The notes under the pieces were generated by a model that was not told the DNA's origin, ran no database searches, and was given only the letters and a program-made list of their open reading frames with translations. Below, piece by piece: positions 1-7,461 of a stretch of 48,510 nucleotides of DNA. The stretch comes from Pseudoalteromonas luteoviolacea NCIMB 1942. Its GTDB lineage: Bacteria > Pseudomonadota > Gammaproteobacteria > Enterobacterales > Alteromonadaceae. Position numbers and translations under genes: made by a program. Where the stretch lies: the NCBI RefSeq assembly GCF_001625595.1, contig NZ_AUXT01000225.1, forward strand, positions 1-48,510, in the 5' to 3' direction. The first letter of the stretch is position 1. Every line of letters starts with the position of its first letter.

Positions 1-380
1 ACGTTTTAGCAGCTGAGCTAGGGCCGCTTCATAGTTTTGCTCTAATTTTTCCGCTGGAGCGCGACAGGCCGCATCTAACGTTTTAGCAGCTGAGCTAGGG
101 CTGCTTAATAGGTTTATTCAACATTTTATCAATGAACAAGCCTGAAAATTTGGAGCGGCACACGAGGTTCGAACTCGTGACCTCGACCTTGGCAAGGTCG
201 CGCTCTACCAGCTGAGCTAGTGCCGCTTCATAGTTTTGCTCTAATTTTCCGCTGGAGCGCGACAGGTCGCGTCTAACGTTTTAGCAGCTGAGCTAGGGCC
301 GCTTCATAGTTTTGCTCTAATTTTCCGCTGGAGCGCGACGGGTCGCGTCTAACGATTTAGCAGCCGAGCACATACTGCTT
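1..380 (-). repeat. Tandem 76-77 bp units carrying truncated tRNA-Gly relics
   Basis: Units begin at about 1, 78, 276 and 352 with an ACGTTTTAGCAG-type sequence, and the intact tRNA gene keeps the same phase. Each complete relic (54-106, 252-304, 328-380; a partial one at 1-29) reads on the minus strand as the tRNA 5' end (GCGGCCCTAGCTCAGCTG), then a short palindrome CGCGACCTGTCGCG where the anticodon arm would be, then CTCCAG like the tRNA 3' end. The T arm and true anticodon loop are missing. A spacer of about 24 bp (CATAGTTTTGCTCTAATTTT) repeats between units. The relic at 328-380 is the most diverged. This looks like decay of a multi-copy glyV-type array next to orn, since E. coli also carries several tRNA-Gly genes there. 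Whether the relics are transcribed is unknown, but they lie between the array promoter and beyond the intact tRNA. Confidence 0.85.
151..226 (-). tRNA. tRNA-Gly (anticodon GCC)
   Basis: The minus strand folds as a standard 76-nt tRNA. The acceptor stem is GCGGCAC paired with GTGCCGC, the D arm carries TAGCTCAGCTGGTAGAGC, the anticodon stem is CGACC/GGTCG around TTGCCAA, and the T arm carries GTTCGAAC. The 3' CCA is encoded at 151-153. The GCC anticodon reads GGC and GGU glycine codons. It is the only intact tRNA in the visible array and sits downstream of a strong stable-RNA promoter at 440-467. Neighbouring units are truncated copies of it. Confidence 0.97.
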
Positions 381-439
381 CATACCCGCTTCAAAAACAG
401 CTCAATAGCAACTGAGCTTGTCCTTTCAAGCGGGGCAGG

Positions 440-467
440 ATTCTACAAGATACGAAAAGCTTTGCAA
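440..467 (-). promoter_or_regulatory. Stable-RNA type promoter of the tRNA-Gly array
   Basis: On the minus strand TTGCAA (462-467) and TAGAAT (440-445) are separated by 16 bp, and the -10 is followed by a GC-rich discriminator (CCTGCCCCGC). This is close to the sigma-70 consensus and has the GC-rich start region typical of stringently controlled tRNA and rRNA promoters. Transcription would start near 433 and run through the relics and the intact tRNA. Confidence 0.7.
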
Positions 468-476
468 GTATTTTTT

Positions 477-1022
477 TTAAATTTTGAAGAATTTTTGCTG
501 ATACACCTTCAATTCCATAATGGAATCTTTGATATCATCCAACGCCAAATGTGAGCTTTTCTTTTGAATATCATTCAACAGCTCAGGTCTCCAACGTCGC
601 GCCAATTCTTTTATCGTACTTACATCTAAGTTGCGGTAATGAAAGTAGGCTTCTAATTCAGGCATATACTTGTGTAAAAAGCGGCGGTCTTGGCCAATCG
701 AGTTACCACACATAGGTGATTTACCCGGTGGAACCCATTGTTTTAAGAAGTCGAGCGTTTCTTTAACAGCATACTCTTCATCAAAAGAGCTTGCCTTACA
801 TCGCGCAGTTAGACCAGAACGACCATGTTGGTTTGTACACCACTCGTCCATATTGTCTAGCAGCTCATCACTCTGATGGATAGCTATTACAGGGCCTTCC
901 GCCAACACATTGAGATCAACATCGGTGATCACAGTCGCGATTTCGAGTATTTTATCTGTTTTAGGTTCTAGCCCTGTCATCTCTAGGTCGAGCCATACCA
1001 AGTTTGATTCATGAAAAGACAT
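477..1022 (-). CDS. orn: Oligoribonuclease
   Basis: This is a 3'-to-5' exoribonuclease that degrades RNA oligonucleotides of two to five residues (including pGpG) to mononucleotides, finishing mRNA decay in the cytoplasm. The 181-aa protein is the usual length. The DEDDh motif is visible: WLDLEMTGLEP near residue 10 (D and E of Exo I), a GNSIGQDRRFL region in the middle (Exo II), and HLALDDIKDSIMEL near the C-terminus with the His and Asp of Exo III. It runs divergently from rsgA and towards the tRNA-Gly array, an arrangement shared with E. coli and Vibrio. The start at MSFHES immediately precedes the conserved NLVWLDLEMTGL. Confidence 0.97.
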   Translation of the reverse strand: MSFHESNLVWLDLEMTGLEPKTDKILEIATVITDVDLNVLAEGPVIAIHQSDELLDNMDEWCTNQHGRSGLTARCKASSFDEEYAVKETLDFLKQWVPPGKSPMCGNSIGQDRRFLHKYMPELEAYFHYRNLDVSTIKELARRWRPELLNDIQKKSSHLALDDIKDSIMELKVYQQKFFKI

Positions 1023-1196
1023 ACACTACCTTAGCGGTACTTTCCTTTAGATCCAATGCAATTAGATATATCATATTAGCTTCATCACTCGACCAAAAGC
1101 TTTTTTTTACAAAGCGGGGCAATTTTATTGAGTTATAGCCTATGAATGGCTTATACACCAATCATTCGCAATAATTCGTCTCGTGAGTTTATTGAT

Positions 1197-2249
1197 ATGG
1201 CAAAACGTAAAAAACTCAGTCATGGCCAATCCCGTAGGATTAAGGCCAACCAACAAAAGCGTTTGGCGAAAGCCAAACACAACGAAAGCCCTGAATTGCA
1301 ATGGCAATCAGATAACTTAGGCCCTACTGAAAATGCGACTGTTGTCAGTCGCTTTGGTCAACATGCAGACGTCGAAACCCAAGATGGCGAAGTCTTACGC
1401 TGTAATATTAGACGTACCGTCAGCAGCTTAGTATGTGGCGATAATGTAATATTTCGTCGTGCCAAGGTAAGTGAAGGCGATCTTGCTGGCGTAATTGAAG
1501 CAGTAGAAGAGCGTCGCTCGCAGCTAACCCGTCCAGATTTTTACGACGGTGTCAAAGTTGTCGCTGCCAATATAGACCAGATCCTAATGGTTTCTGCGGT
1601 AGTACCCGATTTCACTCCGCAAATCATTGACAGATACCTTGTCGCTTGCGAGGACATGGGTATCGAACCGATTCTTATCCTTAACAAAATAGATTTATTG
1701 GATGAAGAAGGCTTAGAGTACGTTAATGAAGTCCTCGATATTTATCGAGACCTCGGTTATCAAGTCTTACTTGTCAGTAATAAGTCAGGAGAAGGTATTG
1801 AAGAGCTAAAATCCCTGTTGGTCGATAAAAACAATATCTTTGTTGGCCAATCAGGGGTCGGTAAATCAACCCTTGTGAATACAGTTTTGCCTGATGCAGG
1901 CATATTAACGCAGGAAGTGTCTGAAAATAGCGGCCTCGGGCAACACACCACAACGGTTTCTAAGCTCCACCATTTGCCCACTGGAGGCAACCTTATTGAT
2001 AGCCCAGGGATCCGTGAATTTGGGTTATGGCACCTTGAAGTAGAACGCGTAACTTGGTGCTTTAAAGAGTTTAGAGAGTTTATTGGTGGCTGTCGCTTCA
2101 GAGACTGTAAACATCTAAATGATCCTGGCTGCCTGATTCTAGAAGCGGTTGAAGAAGGTAAGGTAAGCGAGTTGCGCTTTGATAGCTATCATCGCATTCT
2201 AGAGTCGATGGCCGATGGCCGTGCAGGTGCACGGGCACCGAGAGTTTGA
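1197..2249 (+). CDS. rsgA: Ribosome small-subunit biogenesis GTPase RsgA
   Basis: RsgA is a circularly permuted GTPase that checks late 30S ribosome assembly. An N-terminal OB fold precedes the GTPase domain. The motifs occur in permuted order: NKID (G4) near residue 163, then GQSGVGKST (G1), then DSPGIREF (G3). A C-terminal zinc knuckle follows with a Cys-rich CRFRDCKHLNDPGC segment. An in-frame ATG exists 51 bp upstream (1146), but I chose ATG 1197. The protein then starts MAKRKKLSHGQ like known RsgA and is 350 aa, the same as E. coli; the 17 extra residues have no counterpart. psd lies downstream in the same direction, as in E. coli. Confidence 0.95.
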   Translation: MAKRKKLSHGQSRRIKANQQKRLAKAKHNESPELQWQSDNLGPTENATVVSRFGQHADVETQDGEVLRCNIRRTVSSLVCGDNVIFRRAKVSEGDLAGVIEAVEERRSQLTRPDFYDGVKVVAANIDQILMVSAVVPDFTPQIIDRYLVACEDMGIEPILILNKIDLLDEEGLEYVNEVLDIYRDLGYQVLLVSNKSGEGIEELKSLLVDKNNIFVGQSGVGKSTLVNTVLPDAGILTQEVSENSGLGQHTTTVSKLHHLPTGGNLIDSPGIREFGLWHLEVERVTWCFKEFREFIGGCRFRDCKHLNDPGCLILEAVEEGKVSELRFDSYHRILESMADGRAGARAPRV

Positions 2250-2290
2250 TACTATTCTTTACCGGTTTTAGATAATTACGATTTAAATAA

Positions 2291-2318
2291 GCCAAACATT
2301 GTCATTTCAATGTTCGGC
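2291..2318 (+). promoter_or_regulatory. Hairpin in the rsgA-psd gap
   Basis: Arms 2291-2301 and 2308-2318 (GCCAAACATTG / CAATGTTCGGC) pair at ten of eleven positions around a 6-nt loop. There is no T tract, so it is unlikely to be an intrinsic terminator. It lies about 20 bp ahead of the psd ribosome binding site and may affect processing or translation. Confidence 0.4.
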
Positions 2319-2340
2319 ACACATAACTCAGGAAAATAAT

Positions 2341-3207
2341 GTGAACTTGGATAAAATCAAAATTGCATTGCAATATGCGCTCCCAAAACATGCTGTTTCA
2401 CGTTTGGTTGGTAAGTTGGCAGCTGCACAAGCGGGTGCCCTAACCACGCAGTTGATTAAGCTGTTTATCAAGCAATATAAGATTGATATGAGCGAAGCAC
2501 TGTATGAAGATCCCGCGCATTACAAAACCTTTAATGAGTTCTTCACTCGCCCACTAAAACCAGAGATCCGCCCATTAGCAAGCGAAAAGCATATATTAGC
2601 TCATCCCGTAGATGGTGCAATCAGCCAACTTGGTGCTGTTGTTGATGGACAAATCATCCAAGCTAAAGGGCATGACTACAGCTTACAAACTCTACTTGGC
2701 GGCAGCGAACAAGATGTATCGCCTTATCTTGGTGGTAAATTTGCTACCATCTATCTGGCACCGAAAGACTATCATCGCATCCATATGCCTGTAGACGGTG
2801 TACTGAGAAAAATGATCTATGTACCTGGTGACTTATTTTCAGTTAACCCACTCACAGCACAAAACGTACCTAACCTTTTTGCTCGTAATGAGCGTGTAGT
2901 TGCTATCTTTGATACTGACATTGGCCCTCTCTCTATGGTCCTAGTGGGTGCAACAATCGTAGCAAGCATCGAAACCATCTGGGCAGGTACAGTGACGCCA
3001 CCAGCAGGTAAGGACATCTTTACCTGGAACTATCCAGCAGGCGGTGACAATGCCATCAAGCTGAAAAAAGGCGACGAAATGGGCCGCTTTAAACTAGGTT
3101 CAACGGTCATCTTGGCTTGGGGAGCTGATAAAGCCGACTTTTTAGCAGACCAACAGCCTGAAACAGTTACAAGAATGGGAACACCTTTTGCGACTATCGC
3201 AAAATAA
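2341..3207 (+). CDS. psd: Phosphatidylserine decarboxylase proenzyme
   Basis: It decarboxylates phosphatidylserine to phosphatidylethanolamine at the inner membrane. The C-terminal GRFKLGSTVI contains the LGST self-cleavage site, whose Ser becomes the pyruvoyl group of the alpha chain. Other family blocks are visible: FNEFFTRPLKPEIRP, HPVDGAISQLG, APKDYHRIHMPVDG, and VPGDLFSVNPLTAQNVPNLFARNE in two overlapping parts. I chose the GTG at 2341, because AGGA lies at a good distance upstream and the product (288 aa) then begins NLDKIKIALQYALPK, aligning with E. coli Psd. A longer frame from 2299 adds 14 residues unlike the family. It follows rsgA, probably in one transcript. Confidence 0.95.
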   Translation: MNLDKIKIALQYALPKHAVSRLVGKLAAAQAGALTTQLIKLFIKQYKIDMSEALYEDPAHYKTFNEFFTRPLKPEIRPLASEKHILAHPVDGAISQLGAVVDGQIIQAKGHDYSLQTLLGGSEQDVSPYLGGKFATIYLAPKDYHRIHMPVDGVLRKMIYVPGDLFSVNPLTAQNVPNLFARNERVVAIFDTDIGPLSMVLVGATIVASIETIWAGTVTPPAGKDIFTWNYPAGGDNAIKLKKGDEMGRFKLGSTVILAWGADKADFLADQQPETVTRMGTPFATIAK

Positions 3208-3222
3208 TATTACCAATTAAAA

Positions 3223-3235
3223 AGGGCCCTAGGGG
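3223..3235. repeat. Left flank of IS insertion: half of a split terminator hairpin and probable target duplication
   Basis: AGGGCCC followed by TAGGGG abuts the left end of the IS4-family remnant. CCCTAGGGG (3227-3235) nearly matches CCCTTAGGGG (4174-4183) at the right end, which suggests an approximately 10-bp target duplication with one base lost. Removing the element and one copy rebuilds AGGGCCC-TTAG-GGGCCCT followed by GTTTAATT, a plausible bidirectional terminator for psd and thiF. Confidence 0.6.
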
Positions 3236-3298
3236 CTAATGACGATCAGTTTAGGCCTTATTTGCTCGTTCAATTTAATGATCTTTTGAGTATGTCAG

Positions 3299-3330
3299 AA
3301 TCCGATAAACTATGCTTATCGGATTTTTTT
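3299..3330 (+). terminator. Intrinsic terminator inside the IS left end
   Basis: AATCCGATAA (3299-3308) and TTATCGGATT (3316-3325) form a perfect 10-bp stem with a 7-nt loop, followed by a run of T to 3330. It lies immediately upstream of the transposase start. It would stop transcription entering from psd, a way insertion sequences limit transposase expression from outside promoters; it may now serve as a psd terminator. Confidence 0.85.
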
Positions 3331-4163
3331 ATGCTCGTGTTTAAGGCCTTAGATGTTATAAATAGTTGGGAACCTAATCAGGTATAAACGCTTGCTGATT
3401 GACTCCCTTTAGAGTTGATTGAAGAAGCTTACTCCCTTACCAATACTGTCACGCTTAGAAAGCGAAAGTTGACGTTGGAGTCTATGGCTTGGTTGTTGAT
3501 AGGCACGGCAATCTACAACGATAAATCCATGGCTGATATCGTTAACCTATTGGATATTGTAGATAGAGAAGGCAAACCATTTGTAGCGCCAAGCGCATTA
3601 ACACAACGACGACAAACGCTAGGGGAAGCCGCAGCAAAAGCGTTATTTCAATGTACTCAGAGACACAGGCAAGAGCAAGCTAATTTAACAGCTTGGAATG
3701 GATTAACCTTGCTTGGTGTTGATGGCGTAGTGTGGCGTACAGAAAATACAGATGAAAACAATCAATCGTTCATGAAGCCAAAGAGTAATAGAGGGTTAGA
3801 AACTCAGTCCCCCCAAGTTTGAATGGTTTGTCAAAATTGGTCAAGCAACAACTCTGGGGGATACTACTGACATATAATCTCATTCGCTATCAGATGACAC
3901 AAATGTGCATGATGTTAAAGGGAGATTATTTACCGTATCAGCTGAGTTTTAATGGTGCGCTTGGCCATATAATGAGCTTAATAATTGGGCTACCGTATTC
4001 TTCATCTTCTTCATCTGGTACTTTACCAAGGCAGCTCAAAAACTTTTATGAAATAACAGAAAGCTTGATTCTGGCTCCTAGATGGCAAAGGACATTCCCT
4101 AGATGGGTAAAGAAGCGACCAAGTCGCTACCCTACAAAAAGAGATACCGCTCACCTTAAGTGA
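3331..4163 (+). pseudogene. IS4-family transposase, broken by stop codons and a central deletion
   Basis: From ATG 3331 the frame reads MLVFKALDVINSWEPNQV, hits TAA at 3385 and TGA at 3400, then continues in frame as LPLELIEEAYSLTNTVTLRKRKL, matching the IS4 transposase N-terminus. Conserved parts such as FVAPSALTQRR and LTLLGVDGVVWRT follow (the latter around the first catalytic Asp of the DDE domain). A third in-frame TGA at 3820 replaces the residue after PQV. After about four more codons the sequence jumps, in another frame, to LVKQQLWGILLTYNLIRYQM, the C-terminal part of the transposase. By comparison with remembered IS4, about 165 codons are gone, including the second Asp and the YREIK-type Glu region. 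It cannot encode an active transposase. Confidence 0.92.
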
Positions 4164-4173
4164 ACCGCATTGG

Positions 4174-4187
4174 CCCTTAGGGGCCCT
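4174..4187. repeat. Right flank of IS insertion: other half of the split hairpin and target duplication
   Basis: CCCTTAGGGG (4174-4183) is the probable right target duplicate, and GGGCCCT (4181-4187) is the partner of AGGGCCC at 3223-3229. The thiF stop lies nine bases further on, so the original hairpin would have sat between the convergent psd and thiF stops. Confidence 0.55.
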
Positions 4188-4195
4188 GTTTAATT

Positions 4196-4951
4196 CTATT
4201 CACAGCACACCGAACAGGTTGGATCTTTAGTCAACTGAAAACGTCTCTGTGCCAGCGACAGAGCGTCAATCGTTACAAAATAGCTCTCCCCTTGTTGTAA
4301 CCCCAAAATGCCATTACATACAGCCTGAGCCTGCATTGAGCCAACAATACCAAGCAGCGGACTCATAACCCCAGCATTTTGACAATTCAGTACAGAGCTA
4401 CTTTGCAAGTTTTCTGGGAACAAACAAGCGTAACACGCGCTTGTCTCACGATAATCAAAAAAGCCAAACTGACCATTCGTGCCTTGTGCCGCGCCAGATA
4501 TCAAGACCTTTTGATTGCGGTAGCAATACTCATTGAGCAGATAACGGGTTGTGAAATTGTCGCTGCAATCGACAACCCAGTGCACGTCAGACAGCATGAT
4601 ACCGATATTATCGACACTCAATCTCACGTTATTTGGCACTAGCTCGATATCGTTATTAAGACTCGCGAGTACCTTTTTCGCAGCATTACTTTTTTCTTGT
4701 CCTAAGTGATTCACTTTATACAAGATCTGCCGCTGTAGATTAGAAAGCTCGACTTTATCATCATCAAAAAATGATAACTTACCTACCCCACTTGCTGCTA
4801 AGTAAAATAGTACGGGGCTGCCCAAACCACCGCAGCCTATTACAGCAACATGGGCGGATTTAAGTTGTTTTTGACCGGTTTCTGAAACTTTATCCAACAA
4901 TAGGTGACGACTGTATCTCAACCGCTCTCTATCACTTAATTCATTGTTCAT
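4196..4951 (-). CDS. thiF: ThiS adenylyltransferase ThiF
   Basis: It is an E1-like enzyme that adenylates the C-terminal Gly-Gly of ThiS so that sulfur can be loaded as a thiocarboxylate for thiazole synthesis. The 251-aa protein has the nucleotide-binding GCGGLGSP near residue 39, the R/Q-rich SNLQRQILY segment, the catalytic-type DCSDNFTTRYLLN region, and two zinc-binding Cys pairs (CYACLF and CSVC near the C-terminus). ThiF and MoeB cannot be separated by these motifs alone; the position as last gene of the thi cluster decides for ThiF. There is no C-terminal rhodanese domain. It overlaps the ThiD-ThiE gene by 11 bp, implying coupled translation. Confidence 0.9.
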   Translation of the reverse strand: MNNELSDRERLRYSRHLLLDKVSETGQKQLKSAHVAVIGCGGLGSPVLFYLAASGVGKLSFFDDDKVELSNLQRQILYKVNHLGQEKSNAAKKVLASLNNDIELVPNNVRLSVDNIGIMLSDVHWVVDCSDNFTTRYLLNEYCYRNQKVLISGAAQGTNGQFGFFDYRETSACYACLFPENLQSSSVLNCQNAGVMSPLLGIVGSMQAQAVCNGILGLQQGESYFVTIDALSLAQRRFQLTKDPTCSVCCE

Positions 4952-6461
4952 TGATAGCCTGTTTTAGTTCAATGATGGCTTGCTCAGGAGATGCGGCTTC
5001 AGTAATCGCGCGAACGACCGCAACACTCCCTACACCAGTTTGCGCCGCTTCACCAGCTCGTGACAAATCAATTCCACCTATGGCAACAGTTGGATAATGT
5101 GCATTCATCAGAGGCACAAAGAGTCTCAATTTTTCTAGCCCCTGAATTTGTCCTGTCATATCTTTTGTCGTTGTCGGGTAGATAGCGCCAAATGCAAGAT
5201 AACTAGGGCGATAGTTATGGGCTCGCAGCATTTCATAAAAGCCATGTGTAGATAAACCTAAGCGAAGGCCTGCTTTTTGAATGGCGTTCAAATCAGCCAC
5301 ATTCAAATCTTCTTGACCCAAATGCACACCATACGCACCATGCTTAATAGCTAATGCCCAGTGGTCATTGATAAATACTCGACCTTCAAATTTTTTACCT
5401 AGTAAAATCGCTATTTCAATATCTTGCTCTAACGTAGGTGATTGAGCGTCCTTAACCCTAAGTTGCACAGTCTTAACACCATTTTTTAGACATTGCTCCA
5501 ACCACTCTATAGTGTCGACAACGGCATATAGGCCTAAGTCCTCTTCAATAGGCGCAAACCCAGCTGTGTAGTTGTATTCGTCAAGTACCATTAAATCGAG
5601 TTCATCACCCAACCAGCTACCAGCCTCAATCACTTGTGGGTAGTCTTCTAGCTGATGAGGAAATGCAGTATGAGCAACTGGGCCAATCCCTTCACCAAAC
5701 CGAACCGCAGCTTTTAGCCCCTTGTTGATGTATGCTTTGCCCAAAATAAAGGCATCTTTTAATGGGTAGCCTTTAGACAAACAAGCTGCAATAACAGAAG
5801 ATAGACTACAACCAGTACCGTGGGAGTGCGGGGTATTGATGGCTTCATTACCAAGCCAATACTCTTCATCTTCATGCCAGCAATAGTCAATGCAATAGCC
5901 TTTCGGATAATCCCAATGACCCCCTTTTATAACAACCGACTTGGCACCAAATGAGCGCAATTTTTGTCCAGCTTCTTTCACCGCGTCTGGGCCAATTAAA
6001 TATACACCCGTAAGAATTTGCGTTTCGTGTGTGTTGGGCGTAATCACATCCACCAGCGGCAGCAAATGTGTCTTTATCGCATCAACTGTATCTTCTTCTG
6101 TCAAAGCATCGCCACTGGTTGCAATTGCAACTGGGTCGTACACTACTTGGGGCGGCGTATCCCAATGACTTTTGTATCGCTCGATATGCTCCGCTACCAT
6201 TTGGATCTGCTGCACATTTGCAAGCATACCAATTTTTATTACCGATGCTTTCATGTCCGCTTCTAAAGCCAGAAGTTGAGATTCGATCACCTCAGTCGAC
6301 ACAGCATTGATTGCCTCTACACCCAAGCTATTTTGCGCGGTTAAAGCTGTAATTGCCGTACAAGCATGTACATTAAAACTTTGCATCGCTTTTAAATCTG
6401 CCTGTATACCCGCGCCGCCACCTGAATCGGAACCGGCAATACTCCATACAACATTAGACAC
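4941..6461 (-). CDS. thiDE: Bifunctional HMP-phosphate kinase / thiamin-phosphate synthase (ThiD-ThiE fusion)
   Basis: The 506-aa protein joins two pathway enzymes. Residues about 1-265 are ThiD, which phosphorylates hydroxymethylpyrimidine (phosphate): IAGSDSGGGAGIQADLKA at the N-terminus, the IKIGML block, and the anion-hole segment HSHGTGCSLSS. After a linker, residues about 305-506 are ThiE, which joins HMP-PP and thiazole phosphate: LYAVVDT, VQLRVKD, FINDHWALA, GVHLGQEDL, the pyrophosphate-binding GAIYPTTTKD, and VAIGGI near the end. Both active sites look intact. Fusion couples the last steps of the pathway. It starts 19 bp after thiG and overlaps thiF. Confidence 0.95.
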   Translation of the reverse strand: MSNVVWSIAGSDSGGGAGIQADLKAMQSFNVHACTAITALTAQNSLGVEAINAVSTEVIESQLLALEADMKASVIKIGMLANVQQIQMVAEHIERYKSHWDTPPQVVYDPVAIATSGDALTEEDTVDAIKTHLLPLVDVITPNTHETQILTGVYLIGPDAVKEAGQKLRSFGAKSVVIKGGHWDYPKGYCIDYCWHEDEEYWLGNEAINTPHSHGTGCSLSSVIAACLSKGYPLKDAFILGKAYINKGLKAAVRFGEGIGPVAHTAFPHQLEDYPQVIEAGSWLGDELDLMVLDEYNYTAGFAPIEEDLGLYAVVDTIEWLEQCLKNGVKTVQLRVKDAQSPTLEQDIEIAILLGKKFEGRVFINDHWALAIKHGAYGVHLGQEDLNVADLNAIQKAGLRLGLSTHGFYEMLRAHNYRPSYLAFGAIYPTTTKDMTGQIQGLEKLRLFVPLMNAHYPTVAIGGIDLSRAGEAAQTGVGSVAVVRAITEAASPEQAIIELKQAINEQ

Positions 6462-6480
6462 ATTGACTCCTAAACATTCT

Positions 6481-7263
6481 TTAATTTTGATGCCAAAAAG
6501 GCATCCCCATGGTTGGGGTAGATGGTGCTGCGACGTCTTTTTCTGGCATCGCTTGTGCTTTATAACTCATTCGCCCAGCAGTCACTGCGTGTGCAAATGC
6601 ACTTGCCATCGCAACAGGGTCGCCAGCACCTGCTACTGCACTATTTAGCAGAACGGCATCATAACCTAACTCCAGAGCCTGACAAGCATGAGAAGGTAAC
6701 CCCAGCCCAGCATCGACTATCAAGGTTTGTTCGGGTAAACGCTCTCGAATCGTTTTTAAATTGTATGGATTGATGAGACCTTTCCCAGTCCCAATTGGTG
6801 CCCCCCAAGGCATTAACACTTCACAACCTAAGTCAGCTAATCGCTGACATAACACAAGATCATCAGTGCAATACGGGAGTACTTTAAAACCGTCTTTCAA
6901 TAAAATGTCTGTTGCTTCTAACAGGCCAATAGGATCAGGCTGTAAATTATATTCATCTCCGATCAACTCCAGCTTTATCCAGTCTGTTTGAAAAACTTCA
7001 CGGCACATTTGTGCCAGTGTTACAACTTCCTTCACACTGTGACATCCCGCTGTATTTGGCAGAACTCTTAAGCCCGTGTCTTTGATCAATTGCCAAAAAT
7101 CTTCACCAGCTGCAACTGAATTTTGGCGACGCAATGATACGGTCACAATATCAGCACCAGCGCTGTTAATTGCGTCTTGCATGATCTGTGGTGATGGATA
7201 CAGAGCAGAACCAATGAGTAGCCGACTGTCAAAACACTCGCCGTAAATTGCCAGCTTATCCAT
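6481..7263 (-). CDS. thiG: Thiazole synthase ThiG
   Basis: ThiG condenses 1-deoxyxylulose 5-phosphate, dehydroglycine and the ThiS thiocarboxylate into the thiazole phosphate ring. The TIM-barrel protein (260 aa) has the family blocks RLLIGSALYPSP, TVSLRRQN, LPNTAGCHSVKEVV, KLELIGDEYNLQPDP and MPWGAPIGTGKGL, with VDAGLG and VLLNSAVAGAGDPVAMA later. The Lys of KLELIGD is the expected Schiff-base residue. Its ATG abuts the thiS stop codon with no gap, so the two are translationally linked. A 19-bp gap separates it from the ThiD-ThiE gene. Confidence 0.96.
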   Translation of the reverse strand: MDKLAIYGECFDSRLLIGSALYPSPQIMQDAINSAGADIVTVSLRRQNSVAAGEDFWQLIKDTGLRVLPNTAGCHSVKEVVTLAQMCREVFQTDWIKLELIGDEYNLQPDPIGLLEATDILLKDGFKVLPYCTDDLVLCQRLADLGCEVLMPWGAPIGTGKGLINPYNLKTIRERLPEQTLIVDAGLGLPSHACQALELGYDAVLLNSAVAGAGDPVAMASAFAHAVTAGRMSYKAQAMPEKDVAAPSTPTMGMPFWHQN

Positions 7264-7461
7264 TTAACCCCCTTGGATAGGAGACAAAACTTCGACGCTA
7301 TCCCCATTTTCTGGTTTAGTTTCAGGCAATAGCCCCGCTGGCACAAATTGCCCATTAAGGGCAACTGCAAACGGTGGAACGGCCCCTTTGCTAACAATGA
7401 TTTGCTGTAATGATAAATGGGCACCCACTTGGATGTCTTCACCATTGTAAATTAAATTCAT
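7264..7461 (-). CDS. thiS: Sulfur carrier protein ThiS
   Basis: This small ubiquitin-like protein (65 aa) carries sulfur as a C-terminal thiocarboxylate to ThiG. The diagnostic C-terminal Gly-Gly is present (VLSPIQGG), as is the beta-grasp pattern VALNGQFVPAG in the middle. ThiF adenylates its terminus. It overlaps thiO by 4 bp (ATGA) and abuts thiG, so thiO, thiS and thiG form one tightly coupled unit. Confidence 0.95.
   Translation of the reverse strand: MNLIYNGEDIQVGAHLSLQQIIVSKGAVPPFAVALNGQFVPAGLLPETKPENGDSVEVLSPIQGG

Larger units (their letters stand above)
3236..4173 (+). mobile_element. IS4-family insertion sequence, internally deleted remnant
   Basis: The left end CTAATGACGATCAGTTTAGG resembles the IS4 terminal repeat. 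The right end reads, inverted, CCAATGCGGTTCACTTAAGG, an imperfect inverted repeat of it. The interior holds the two ends of an IS4-type transposase with the middle missing. At about 940 bp it is roughly 500 bp shorter than IS4 (about 1.43 kb). An internal terminator just inside the left end is retained. The element lies in the convergent gap between psd and thiF. Confidence 0.88.

Noticed and set aside
1..380. CRISPR array
   Set aside because: The repeats are 76-77 bp tRNA-derived units with near-identical spacers, not short repeats with unique spacers, and no cas genes are present.
1146..1196. Upstream ATG for rsgA giving a 367-aa product
   Set aside because: The added 17 residues do not match the family, and the shorter form has exactly the usual length and N-terminus.
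3819..4163. Separate 114-aa plus-strand protein
   Set aside because: It is the out-of-frame C-terminal piece of the broken IS4-family transposase, not an independent gene.
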